A stretch of DNA of 64,000 bases from Anisakis pegreffii. Lineage: Eukaryota > Nematoda > Chromadorea > Rhabditida > Anisakidae. The DNA lies in the NCBI GenBank assembly GCA_035041965.1, contig JAPYMA010000452.1:32518-96517 (forward strand). The letters run 5' to 3'. The stretch's first letter is position 1. The number at the start of each line of letters is the position of its first letter. Made by a program: the position numbers and the translations under genes. This document shows, piece after piece, positions 28,901-39,662 of the stretch. Below the pieces are notes generated by a model that saw only the letters and a list, made by a program, of their open reading frames with translations, did not search any database and was not told the DNA's origin.

Positions 28901-30319
28901 GCGTGAAGAATATTAAGCGTTCCATCGCCCTGATAAACCCGCAAAAAATGTTCATAATAAGAAGTATTCAAGATTGTTGTCAACGTATTGCTGCATTGAC
29001 GATGGAATTGTCGTGCATCTTTGTTATAAATTTGGGTCTGATTCGTTTAGAGATGAAGGCGTCTTCTCGGTAATACCTTCTAGTGTGCACCCTTGATATA
29101 ATACTCTCGGTTCATCGTTAAAGCAACTTTGCATATCAACTATGAAATTACTATTGGCTGAATTTTTATCCTGATTGTCAGGCACACTGTAATTCAGTGC
29201 TAATGATTTCATCTGTCCGTTCGGCAAAATTTCAAGATGATTGATAAATTCTCGATTACATTCGAATACTACATCGGCGCAGCAGCCATGAGAGATTGGT
29301 CAAAAAATTTTCGCGATAAAAATAGTCCTTCAGGAAGTATCTATCTCTCATCTATGCTCAACAACAAAGCCGGCAACATCTAATGTGGACTAAATGGGTC
29401 ATGGTCAGTGATCGAACAGATACAACTATCGATATGTGCATAGCTATAACTATAACCCGGAGTTTAGATGTGCTCAATAAACGAGGAAATGAGTCATTAT
29501 TGAAGAGGAGTAAATGATTCGAGTGTATTAAAAGTTTTACGATCAACAACGATTAACTCAGCGAATCAACGGATAAAAACTACAAACGACATAAACTGAC
29601 GACTACTCACTCAGCAATATATAATTGACTACAAAATGCAAAATGATTGAGAAAGAGTTTTGGAACATATCACAAACATAGTATTAACGACTCGCGAAAG
29701 ACTGCCAATAAATAAAGTTTTTCTGGAGGGAGGATATTGCGTGGATAAAAACTCATTGATTAAATGCAAAGTTTCACTCCTTCAAAAATCACACTGATTT
29801 ACGACACGAAAGCGACATTTACGTGCGGGCAGAGACAATTTGAATATTGACTCGTCAGTTCGTTGATGCGATAAACAAAGACACAAAACATGTGAAAGGC
29901 TGCTGATCTATTTGTAATAAAATGAAACATCAAAGGCGTCGAATCATGTCCAGAAATCATAAACTGAATTTTTGTAGCAATTAAAACGTATCAGAAACTT
30001 TAAGTGGAAGTCAACGTATATATTGACGTAATTAGCAACTTCACCTTAAATGCTCAATGATATCGCATAAGGAAATGAACGAAACGTGTAAAGCAATCAA
30101 TGTTCATTCTATTCGTTATTTTGAAAAGACAGGCGATTGCTAGAACTCGGCCGTATGAGTTTGACTCGGATGCTATGTGATGAGGTAAAAAACGAAAAGC
30201 AAAATAAAGTTACAAAAAGGAACTAACATTTGATTGGTGCTATTCCAGTAGATGTCCGGTAACTTTTTTGCTTCTTCACAAACAACAATTGCAAACAAGA
30301 TTATCAATATGAGCATCAT
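13928..30319 (-). CDS. Ephrin, GPI-anchored (186 aa)
   Basis: Five exons in transcript order: 30319-30228, 20165-20045, 18096-17934, 15665-15573 and 14019-13928, all in phase. The protein has a signal peptide (MMLILIILFAIVVC), then the ephrin receptor-binding domain: YWNSTNQIFD, VNIICPQ, YEYTKLYAVSRDGYDSCEL, RLIGVCQN, FRDFSPLPGALEFKPG, SGGLCASRHMKVKFEV. The four conserved Cys (ICP, DSC, GVC, GLC) are present. The C-terminus is Ser/Asp/Gly-rich followed by the hydrophobic VPSVLLLFLSLLI, a GPI signal, so this is a class-A-like, membrane-linked ligand for Eph receptor kinases in cell adhesion and guidance. Intron 1 is about 10 kb and holds other small exons on the same strand. Exon 3 uses an AAG acceptor. 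The match to the ephrin domain is unambiguous; which nematode EFN paralogue it is cannot be told. Confidence 0.95.
15674..17933. other. Ephrin intron 3 (bulk)
   Basis: No exon or repeat of note apart from a CAAA microsatellite at about 17835-17856. The short ORFs on either strand overlap chance open frames. Confidence 0.4.
17835..17856. repeat. CAAA microsatellite
   Basis: Five consecutive AAAC/CAAA units inside ephrin intron 3. Confidence 0.7.
20166..28533. other. Ephrin intron 1, proximal part, no gene seen
   Basis: More than 8 kb without a supportable exon. Open frames at 20.3, 24.4-24.7 and 27.4-27.7 kb (the longest 113 codons) have no motif, Cys pattern or splice context, and the composition is uniformly AT-rich. 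Regulatory elements for the ephrin gene may lie here, but none can be recognised. Confidence 0.35.
28534..28827 (-). CDS. Candidate secreted Cys-containing exon (nested in ephrin intron)
   Basis: The reading frame contains FCVKNVLLKIDEF and then IKCYLNCLVDGL and INFCDSIKL, a helical sequence with spaced cysteines typical of small secreted nematode proteins. Start and splice sites are not resolved; upstream acceptors are weak. It lies about 60 bp beyond the stop of the next candidate (28888-29268) on the same strand and may be a related gene. No family name is assigned. Confidence 0.35.
   Translation of the reverse strand, partial: KRTFCVKNVLLKIDEFLTKMNDAFLNLYETIKCYLNCLVDGLNLDIIQRDEEINFCDSIKLQMSISLRSMIFILSSLIHLFSPDKTSSTVSVSSLLS
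28888..29268 (-). CDS. Two-exon small secreted-type protein, 5' exon missing
   Basis: Exons 29268-29077 and 29018-28888 join in phase 1 across a 58-bp intron. The frame reads FECNREFINHLEIL, MQSCFNDEP, YQGCTLEDARQFHRQC and ends HASSE. Cysteines are spaced through a mostly helical sequence, resembling the many short secreted nematode families. The upstream exon, which should end in phase 1 and carry a signal peptide, was not found. The gene is nested in ephrin intron 1 on the same strand. The intron is AT-rich and the acceptor is AAAG, so the model is tentative, but the open frames and phase match are good. Confidence 0.5.
29269..30227. other. Ephrin intron 1, distal part
   Basis: Lies between the nested small gene and ephrin exon 1. 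It should contain the missing first exon of the nested gene; a candidate at about 29440-29380 (MHISIVVSVRS) is too weak to annotate. Nothing else was seen. Confidence 0.3.
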
Positions 30320-31110
30320 TTGAATGCATCGAATTCACGCCAACCCATTCGATATAAGTCGCCTCCAATGTGCCACTCAGATCTGCCTGCACAACACTCA
30401 ATTTGTACTGTCAGTAATATTTCATGAACATTTCACAACACACACACAACAATCGTTATCGCCACATAATCGAATCATTCTCACACCCACACGCGTCGCT
30501 GTTGGCTACTTGATCTACAGTAAGAGTTCAGATCGAGCGAGACATAACTTTCTAATCAATGCGATAATCATTTTGAAATTCCACTGAATAGTTTTGAAAT
30601 TGCTAGAAACACAACAAACGTTCAGTGTAAAAGTGTTCTATCTGATATGGATAGATGAGAAGAGTGAAGAACATGTGTTTTGGAAGTGATTTCTAGAACA
30701 ATGCATACAATTTGAGAAGCATTTTGAAGAGTAGCACATTTCAAAACCGAAAAAAAACTCTATCGTGTTCAGATCTTTGCATTCAAAAAAGTGCTTGAAA
30801 TTTAGTCTTTGAAGCTTCCTTAAATACAGAACATTCGCTTAGCAAGTCATCAATTAACAGTTAATCAAAAATAATGACAAAAAATTCATCGAATTGGTTA
30901 AAACGTAGCAGTGAATCTTTCTAAGAACCATAGCGGTTGCAAGAACAACCGTTCGGAATTGAATCGTGATTTTGCCTTATTACTGAACAGTAGTTGGTGT
31001 ATGATAGCAAAGATGTGAATGTGTAAAGATAATGAATTCATTCATTTTGGTAACAAACGACAAGGTCAAGAGCCGTCAAAATAATAGATTTGGATTATGA
31101 GCGCACTCAC

Positions 31111-31320
31111 TGAGCACGCGAAGAGTTCTCAAGTACAATTGGTATCATCTTTATGAGCGCATTAAATCTATTTCTTATTGTGATATTGCACCTATTTGTT
31201 GATAAGTTATAAATATTATTTGTGATATGAAACGTCTGAAGCTGACAAGTGGGATTACTGGAAATCAATTCATTCGTTTGGAATGATGAAAATTGTTCAT
31301 CAGTGAAAATTGCTGAATAG
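31111..31320 (-). CDS. Single candidate exon of a small secreted-type gene
   Basis: A 210-bp open exon has a good CAG acceptor (TTTATTGCAG) and a GTGAGT donor. It reads FTDEQFSSFQTNEL, PTCQLQTFHI, NRCNITIRNRFNALIKM. The two Cys and helical character recall the nested genes at 28.5-29.3 kb. A hydrophobic stretch with WLLLLLKTNSC at about 31490-31426 could be its signal region, but phases do not match. The downstream exon is not resolved. It lies about 800 bp upstream of ephrin exon 1 on the same strand, so it could be a separate gene or a distal ephrin leader; the first is favoured. Confidence 0.4.
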
Positions 31321-31499
31321 CTGCAATAAACGGATGTGTTCACATGAACGATCAAGCATAACTTGTACATGTTTGGTGATGCCCTTTGCAGACGACGTAA
31401 TTGCAATAGCGAACGCTGAGCAGTCTCACGAAAAATTCGCAAGAGTTAGTTTTCAATAATAATAACAACCAGAAGAACAATGCGAACTGATCTGCAAAT

Positions 31500-34400
31500 C
31501 GCGCGATCCTATGACTACAATGGAACAAAATCTGTCAACAAAAATAGCGATCTATAAAGGAGAAAAAAATCGTAAATATTGTTTCCTTCTGGCAACGCAA
31601 TCTGATCGGGGAATAGCAATGACAATCGGCTGATTGATTCAAAACGGAACGCGAACGTTCGATCGCACATAAAGATGACTCGATTCGATTCGAATCAACC
31701 AGTCAAAGCAATACAACTTAATGACGGTTTTCATTTTATTAGGCATATAATATGATAATTATTGGCGAATCGAATAGATTTATTGGGTATAGGTGACGGA
31801 AGAAACCACTTTTTTTGGCGATCAAGAGTGGTTATTGAAAAATAAATCGCCGAAAATTAGAGTCGTTGACGAATTGCGGTCAAACGAACGCTCAATAAAA
31901 TTACTTTCGTCTCAGAAAACAAACTTTCCGGTTGTATTCAGTTCCATTCTCTTTCTTTCTTTCTTCATTTCTTTCCATCATCGCCGTTCACTTCACTCTA
32001 CACACTATCACAAATTCATTAGTAAGTTGAAAATTTTTTTTTCTGGTAACTTATCTGAAATGAGTAAACTAAAGGAGACCAGTTCGGTGGAGCAATTGGT
32101 GAATGACAGGAAAAATAAACCAATACGATGAAATTCTTCTGTATTTTATAGATGTACTCGTTTGAAATGCACTAACTATAAGATACATATTATATTTCGA
32201 GGTAATATAGGAAACATGAATTCGATACATCATCTGTATGCGCGAGCCAATTTGAGACGTTTCGTTATCGAAATAAGCGTCAATGGAATAATATACGAAT
32301 AGCATGAAGACATACAACTAAAATTTTCACTCGTGTTGCAATTACCTCAAAATATAATATGTATCATTTCTGCAAGTGCTCCGACTTGTCTATGAAGACC
32401 AATAAGTTCGTATGGTTTGTTCAGCCTTGAAAGTATCAAGGCAAGAAATGTCTAAGACAGTGCGACCTATGACGAGAAGCATTTCGATTTTATTACGTGT
32501 ATGAACCATTATCACTTTCAAATAGTTTCGCATTGAGTGCACGAAAATGCATTCAAAATATTTACTGACTAATTTTTTCATTTAATTGAATGATGCATGG
32601 AATGGAATGCTGAATTATTGATGGATAACCGGAAGAGTGAGATATGCATTTGATTGTGAGAAAAGCATTAATTATCGACGTTGAAGTGAAAAATAAATGA
32701 TGAATGAATAACACTGATTGATATTATGATGCATTCCGGTTGGGTACATCCATCATTAATCTTCGTCATTTTTGTACTTCGCACGAAATTTCAACACTGA
32801 ACACAATTACTGCATACGTTTCGTTAAAAACTTTATGATGTTCGACGGGGATGATTGCTTGCAATTTTCAATTATTAAAGTGGATGGATAGGTTCGGTTC
32901 TTCTTTAAACTGCATTTGCCCGCTACGAGCTATTCGGGAAGATGATCAATATGTCAAAAATATTTCTTTCGATCAAAAAGGAGTGCAGACGAAAGAAATG
33001 AGTGTTCTTGTTGGAACCGAATGAAATAAACTTGAGAAGTGCAAAATTGAACACAGAAATGCTTACGGCTAAAGGTCATAGCCAGTGAACTTAACAATGA
33101 GAGAAAGTCAAGAGTGATGACGATAAGATTAGCGTTCAATCAGCTGTCCACTGGAGGACAGCAACGTTGCGATGGCGATTTATTTGGTGCTGCGTTCAAT
33201 CCATTCAGAGTATCACCACGCCCTCTCTTGCTCCCTCCCTCCGCTTTTTCTTGATTACTCAACTCAACATTAAACGACCGCCCATTATCACTACTTACAA
33301 CTAAAGGATATTGTAAATAGGCGTAATTAAAAATTCCTTTAGAGCATTTTACCTTCTATTTTCAGGTGACCAGTTTCTTTGCAAACAGATACAACAAAAG
33401 GTAAAAGAAACTGAATATTTTCGTCACCAATGTGGCATTCAGAGTGGTTGTAGGATAAAAGACGATAGGAAAATTTGAATCTTGTCGCATTCAGGCTGAA
33501 AACTTGTTGTGAAAGCTGATGAATATACACTAATTATGCTTGAAATTCAAGTCTGACAGCGTTCACAAGATCTCGTCAATTCCATTTCATATATTTGTTC
33601 TTAGATTTGTCCACTAAAGACCAACAAACATCATGGTATTTGGATAACGAATGTCGTGTACATTGCACGAGTACAGTCTCAAATGGATCAAAACACAACG
33701 ACACACTAACCGTTTCAATCAGTTTTGATGGATCATAGATAATTTTTTTCTGTTTTTTCCTGTTCAAGAGCAATAATTTTCCTGTTGCTGCAGAGTTCCA
33801 AGATATACAAACAAATGAATTTTTCAAGGATATGATTCATTAGTTTTGTGCGAAAAATAATCGAGAGTTAATTTCAAAAACACCAAACATTAGTAGCAGA
33901 AAAAAGCGAATCACTTGGAAGTTTTTTTTTAAAAGTAATTATTACACAACATTGAGATAGCAATCCTCTTCCCACACAATCAAATGAATGAATCGAAAAA
34001 AAAAACCATAAAAACAAAACGAAACGAAACACTATCAGTGATTTAAGAACATTCCATTCTGTGTGATTGGTTCCTCTCTTGAGTAGCAAAAAAATATTTT
34101 TATCTTTGATCATTAAAATTAATTTTAGTGCGATTTTATAAACTCAAATACGTTTCTAATTGCTCGAAGAACTGTTTTATGGTGATGCCTTCCGAGAGTC
34201 ATACTCTACTTGATGAGTGCACGTATTTGTTTCACAATAACTTTCACTGTCGCCCCAGAGCAACAGTTCAATGAACGAAATGCAGTAAATTTTCTTCATG
34301 CACTTCATGGCGCTTTCCCATTAAGTAAAATCGAGTACAACCATCGTCTTAATCATCAGCTATTACATAGAGTCAAGTATCGTGGTGGGCATCAAGAGCT

Positions 34401-35628
34401 GCTTTATTGTAAAAAGATCCTGAACATAGAGAAGAATCATCCTTGTCATCATCGAGAGCATACCAAGAAGCTGTAGGTGATTTTTACGGAGTAATGTATC
34501 CATCGGTAACCAATTGAGCATAAAATTTTCTCACAATGAACCTGTTTGAATATCCTTCATTCCAAGGCGGTTATATCACCAATCGAGCAATAAAATCATT
34601 TGCATGCACGGATCTAGCGACATCCTATGAAATGGAGCATTTGGAATTGTATGTATGTACCCAATGAGCAGCGCGAATTACGATCTCGTAATAATATAAT
34701 TGTTATCGTACGGTTGAGGTGGACGCGAAATGTGAATCGTAAAACGAATTTTTTAATGAAGACAAAAGAGAACTCGTTTAGATGTTCGAATCAATGAAAT
34801 AACAGTTTCACATTTGCAACCTAATCATTACGACCTTCATCTTTAACGAAAACATATTTTTCGAAGGATTTAATCCGTTCATTGAATCGAATTACGGAAC
34901 AAAAAATAATTTCAACACATAAAACAACACCACACACAATGAAAGTACGTCAACTTGTCATAAAATCGAAGTAACTCGAATAGCTTTTTGACAACGATCA
35001 ATGTGTACCGCATTGGATAACAAGATTAAAATGTCGTTAAATTTCAATCAGTTCGACCTCGAAGTATGATGATTACGCGAAATTCAGTTCATCAGCGAAT
35101 TCAAAACACAAGAAGTCGAATGTCGATGTTGGCAAAACTGTTTCCGTGTTTCCAAAAAAAAATTTCATGCGAAGGATCAACGAACGGAAAGAATCTCAAT
35201 GAGATTAAATTCTGTGAATGATATTTTTCAAGCTTTCTCTGATTCATCTTGATGATATGAAACCAAAACTCGAAAGCAAATGGATTCATTTGGTGTGACT
35301 GCATTTGTAACGAACGAAATTCCAGAACACATTCAAAAAGCAGAGCGTCAACTGAAACCTCTGGTACAATTCAAGAGAAAATTAATAATGCGTGATCAAA
35401 ATGTAGAATGAGTGCAAGAAAAATCGACCTAAGAACATATAATCAGAAAAAAAAGAAAATTGAAGATCGTTTTTGTAGGATAATGGCGAATTCAGCTGTA
35501 TTAATTGACCAATCATCAGTAGAATCAAAGACGAAGAAAAAATTTCATTGTTTAAAATAGAAAGCTAAAAATGGAAGACAAATTAAATGGAACAATAGTG
35601 GGATTGATATAGCATTGTTCTAGCTGAA
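31500..35628. other. Intergenic, no gene seen
   Basis: The 5' flank of ephrin and the region beyond. A 112-codon + frame at 31793-32131 begins without context, and its hydrophobic part comes from a TTTC-rich run. Other frames at 32.0-34.5 and 35.1-35.3 kb are shorter and featureless. Confidence 0.35.
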
Positions 35629-38266
35629 TCACTTTCGTGTGTCATTCACGGCTTTCTGTAAATCATAAATGCTCAGCGTTCCACTGCGACGTTGAGCGAG
35701 TCTCTCGAGAAGGGCATCACGTAGTCTCGTCAAAGCACTCATCGATACAACATCAATACGCCGAAGTCGACTCAATGATTCCATTATTTGTTTCTGAGTT
35801 AATCGCTTGATGAATTCATTCGTGTCTTATGCTCAAATAACATTAGCCAGCATTGAGCTAATCGTTGGCTGAATGCTAATAAACATAAAACGACGTTGGA
35901 TGCTAATGAACAAATAAACTTAGATTGAATGATCACAAATGATTTGCTAGTGAAGACAGAATTGAATTCGTATCCGAAGCAATACCGGAGAGTGTGTGCG
36001 TGGAGGCTGAGATGAACTCCACTTATAGCATGACAAAACCGAACAAGTATCGAGGGAATGGACTGTACAGTCAGGTATTCGAATGCTAATCTTTCCTGCA
36101 CAAGTTTATCCCGTCATGTGCTCATTGCTTATGCTGGAACACTTTGAAGAATAGTAGAATATACCTGATCGATTCTGATTTGTTCAGAAATGGCATGCGT
36201 CAAACGTTTCAAGTCAGTCAACGAGATGTTCTCTTTCTTCATTACGAGCGGTGTCACAATAGATCTTGCCTCAACATAAGTAGCATCGAGCAGAGCACTC
36301 AAACGCTGCACTTCCTCCTCTTGTGATTCCTAAACACTCCCATCATCAGAACGACTTCTTATAAGACATCGACCAAATGCGAAAATGATCACAAATATTA
36401 CCTCAGAATAGTGATGTTTTATGAGGGACTGCAAGAGGCTCAGGATTCTCTTGTCCAGAAGTGGCATTTGCGGCGATAATGGCACGCACAAAACGACCTT
36501 TAAAACAAGAGACTTTAGAATCTGTGATACGAAATGCTGAAATATTTCGTTGAGTGCCTAACGTATTGCACTCATCAATGGCATGAAACGAACGTTTTGA
36601 ACAATAAGAAAGAATAATAACGATGACGATTTGTCGAAATCAGACTCAAATGAATAAGCCGTTGTTCGTACGGCTTGCAGTATTGCTTTCCTGAACGGAC
36701 TTGGGTATTACAGGTGGTAGTGATCATCAGAAATGGTGTTTTGATGGTGCACGTGCATCCAAGGAATAATGAATAATAGCGTGCGAGTTTGCGTGAAATT
36801 GACGGACAAACCTGCAGAGGAAGTGAGGCACGATTCGGAAGTGCGAACGTTTGATCAATGGTGAAATTTTGCCTGTAATTGATGGCACCCAACGATGCCC
36901 CGCAAGCCATCGTACGGGCCAAATTCATATTCCGTCCACGGTCAGATGCAACAGTATTCACGCTATACGCCATAAAATCACCAGTTATCTGACCTTGTGA
37001 TGGTCTCTCGAGATGCTTAAATGAAATAAAAACTCGCTGATAGGTAACTGCAATCAATTGAAGTGAACTGGAAAACATTTCGAAAATATTTTCAGCATTT
37101 ATTCAGAAATTCCATCAAATTCGCTTAGTTTCATGCAAAAAGAATTGTGAATAACTGTCGATCAATTAAACCAGTGGTTCTCACGTTCGGGTGATCCGTT
37201 ACCCATTTTGATGACCTGGCAGGCCGTCATTACCCCCACCCTACTATTTCCACGTAAAACGTCAGGAATAAACGGAAAACCAGTCCGGAAATTTCTCAGT
37301 GGCGTGAAAGAAATTAATGTCGCAGATCGTTGTGTTGTTTATTGCTGCAATCAAGTATGATTGCATGAAAAGCTATTGTTTGTGACACGCTCACTTCAAA
37401 CTGATTTAGATGGATTCTCATTCTTTTCGGTTCTTTTCGGACGTGTTGTATTCACTCTCATAGCTATTACATGCGAATATCATTCTCTTGATGAGTTTTT
37501 CTGATTCACTTCATCTCATTTCACTTCACAGTTAGAATCAACTTCTCATTCTGTAGCATACATTATTTACGGGATACGTTGACGAGTGTTGAAAGCCGAA
37601 ATCAGCAACAAAATAATCGAATACTATTGCTCAACAACGTTCGACAGTCAAATGATCAATTACAGAGTGTATTTGAGAGAATGAGAATTTGACTTTAACC
37701 GTTGAGTGAAATGAATGAGCAATCAGCAAAAGAGAACACTTTCGGTAATAACAGCTATGACAGCAATTGAAACAGCAAGGAAAAGAATGAAAACCCTGTT
37801 AAAACATCTGAAAACTTTGTTAGGCCCGACGATCTAAATACCCGAGTTACAAAACGCCATCACAATGGTATTTTATCACAACATAACAACTGCAGGAAAT
37901 ACTAATTTCCCGACCCTTTTATTACCCCTTGACACCTCCAAATTACCCAGAATGAGTAATTCCACCCCTTATGAGAAGCGCTAAATTATACTCATTGCTA
38001 GATCCAACCAGCATTAAGAATAGGGTGCGTTTGGTCGTGAAACTAATATGGATGGCAGGGGAAATCCAGTGCCAGTACTGGTTGTGCTCGCAATAGTTCA
38101 GATCGAAAAGCCGTCGGCTGACTGCCTATTTGATGGGCGACAATGGAATACGGAAACAGGGAAAAAGCGAACGACGCAAGAAATAACCTCGATGAATGGC
38201 CCGAAACTTGGACTCACAAACGTTCTCTTATTAACACCAGCCGTCGCCTTCGCATTCCGTGTTTCC
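35629..38266 (-). CDS. Uncharacterised multi-exon protein, 5' end unresolved
   Basis: Exons 38266-38188, 37015-36812, 36497-36402, 36329-36165 and 35793-35629 join in phase, the last three junctions all phase 0. About 235 residues are seen, including NKRTFVSPSFGPFIE, TVASDRGRNMNLARTMACG, VVLCVPLSPQMPLLDKR, SQEEEVQRLSALLDATYVEA, TDLKRLTHAISEQIRIDQ and a final helical SLSRLRRIDVVSMSALTRL ending at a TGA. The C-terminal half is predicted helical and coiled-coil-like. No family is recognised and no signal peptide is visible, because the first exon (ending in phase 2) was not found. A reversed hAT-like element fills most of the first intron. A + strand open frame at 38048-38296 overlaps the first exon and is judged a shadow. 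Confidence 0.7.
37172..37983 (-). mobile_element. hAT-like MITE, copy 2, reversed (812 bp)
   Basis: Begins CAGTGGTTCTCACGTTCGG (the right end of other copies) and ends TGAGAAGCGCTA. The 8-bp flanks AATTAAAC (37164-37171) and AATTATAC (37984-37991) match at seven of eight positions, so this is an older insertion. Non-coding. Inserted in the first resolved intron of the orphan gene. Confidence 0.88.
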
Positions 38267-38928
38267 CTGAAAGATAGCAAACGAAAAGCACATTGATAGG
38301 GTTGTGTTTCGTGGTGATAACTTTTCGAGTGAATTCGCATCATTTGTTTAGTCGGAGTCGGTCACGCGTAACAATCGCTCGTACACACTGAAAGCCCTTC
38401 CAGAAGTCGTGTCCTAGCTTTTGGAAATATCTCCAGAAAAAAATGCCAAAAGAACTGCTTAAGCATCGTTAAATTCCATGCTTTCAATAAGCATTGGATC
38501 AACCATATTGATTTTTTGCACGGAACAATGCCATTACATTAATCATCAAAGCACATGTGAAAACGAATAATTTTTCGAGAAGCATAGTGTAGAGGAATGC
38601 TTCTCCTTGTGGTTCAGACAACTGGGATATCGACTCATAACTATCCGAAAAACGCTTCCACAAGGGAGTCCGCAATTCTGATCTATCAAATTGAGTACAA
38701 TTTCAAGTTTAAAAGGGAAATTCAAATGATACATTATTATAATAAATAATTCATATCATTAAGCATCAGAGATGACAGTAAATTTGTACTATAAATAAGC
38801 GTTCATCAGTAATGACATCTGAGCATTCGGAGTGAGTGGACTGAACCCCCTCAATTCTCTTCTCCTAGATATATCATTGCTCAACGCCCTAATGCAGATG
38901 TATATATTATACTTCCTACAACGGCAAA

Positions 38929-39030
38929 TTAAAAGCAGCGTGCAAATATTTCCAAAAAATACTTCTTCACATCAGCCATCTCCTCAGGCGTCCAGCCGGG
39001 ACGATGGCACGACAGCGAATGAGTTTTTAT
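38929..39030 (-). CDS. Candidate terminal exon with WTPEEM motif
   Basis: A 34-codon frame from an acceptor-like GGATAG to TAA reads SCHRPGWTPEEMADVKKYF then LEIFARCF. It is richer in GC than its surroundings and protein-like. The W-T-x-E-E start of a helix recalls Myb/SANT-type or transposon-derived DNA-binding segments, but it is far too short to assign. It could belong to an unseen gene or be a transposon scrap. Confidence 0.25.
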   Translation of the reverse strand: MKTHSLSCHRPGWTPEEMADVKKYFLEIFARCF

Positions 39031-39356
39031 CTATCCACCAGACATATAAATCAAAGATAGTTGATTGCTAATTTTGTTGGTGCAAATATATTTTGACTGC
39101 CAGCTGCAATTTTCCATATGAAATCAATTCAAAAAATAGCATTTTGAAGTTCTGTCAGTAGTTAAATTTACGATGCGGAAAGTTTGTTTATGCATCGAAT
39201 AGGAGTTGGGAATTGTGGTCAAGATTGATCTTCACAAACTCATACAATGTTATGAACGGGCTCATGAGGTGGGATAAACTCCATGCCGAGAATGCTTAAT
39301 GATATGTATTATGCATGATGATAATGTATCATTTAAATTTCCCTCTTAAAACGTAT

Positions 39357-39545
39357 TCATGCCATTGATACACATGTGCTGAAATTTATTTCAGAGCAAG
39401 TCTCTTGTTCCGATGAAGTTTTACAGCAAATATTGCTCGTAGAACAGCTGAAGTCAACCATGAATTCCCTTCGCAAACCTTCCTCTGATAAGTGAATTAG
39501 TAAATGAATAAGAAGTACAGTTAATGTCCATATAACTGTTGTCAT
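39357..39545 (-). CDS. Small secreted cysteine-rich protein (62 aa)
   Basis: An uninterrupted ATG-to-TGA frame. The first 22 residues (MTTVIWTLTVLLIHLLIHLSEE) form a clear signal peptide; the mature part holds five cysteines as FSCSTSNICCKTSSEQETC followed by INFSTC. No dibasic processing site other than one RR near the start of the mature part is seen. The gene ends only 118 bp beyond the stop side of the first S1 protease (39663), on the same strand. No family is recognised; a secreted peptide or inhibitor is possible, but this is inference. Confidence 0.5.
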   Translation of the reverse strand: MTTVIWTLTVLLIHLLIHLSEEGLRREFMVDFSCSTSNICCKTSSEQETCSEINFSTCVSMA

Positions 39546-39662
39546 CAGTGGCTTTCATAACAACAGAAAACAAATACGTTCATAAAATTTATTCACTTAT
39601 ATTCAGGCCGAAAAACAACTGAATATTTTCAACCATAAAAAACTTCAGTGATTAGTTCTGAT

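Noticed and set aside
31793..32131. 112-codon + frame upstream of ephrin
   Set aside because: Its hydrophobic part is a translated TTTC-rich run; no other support.
38048..38296. 82-codon + frame beginning MDGRGNPVPV
   Set aside because: Overlaps the (-) strand exon 38266-38188, which is phase-linked to four further exons; the + frame has no partner or motif.
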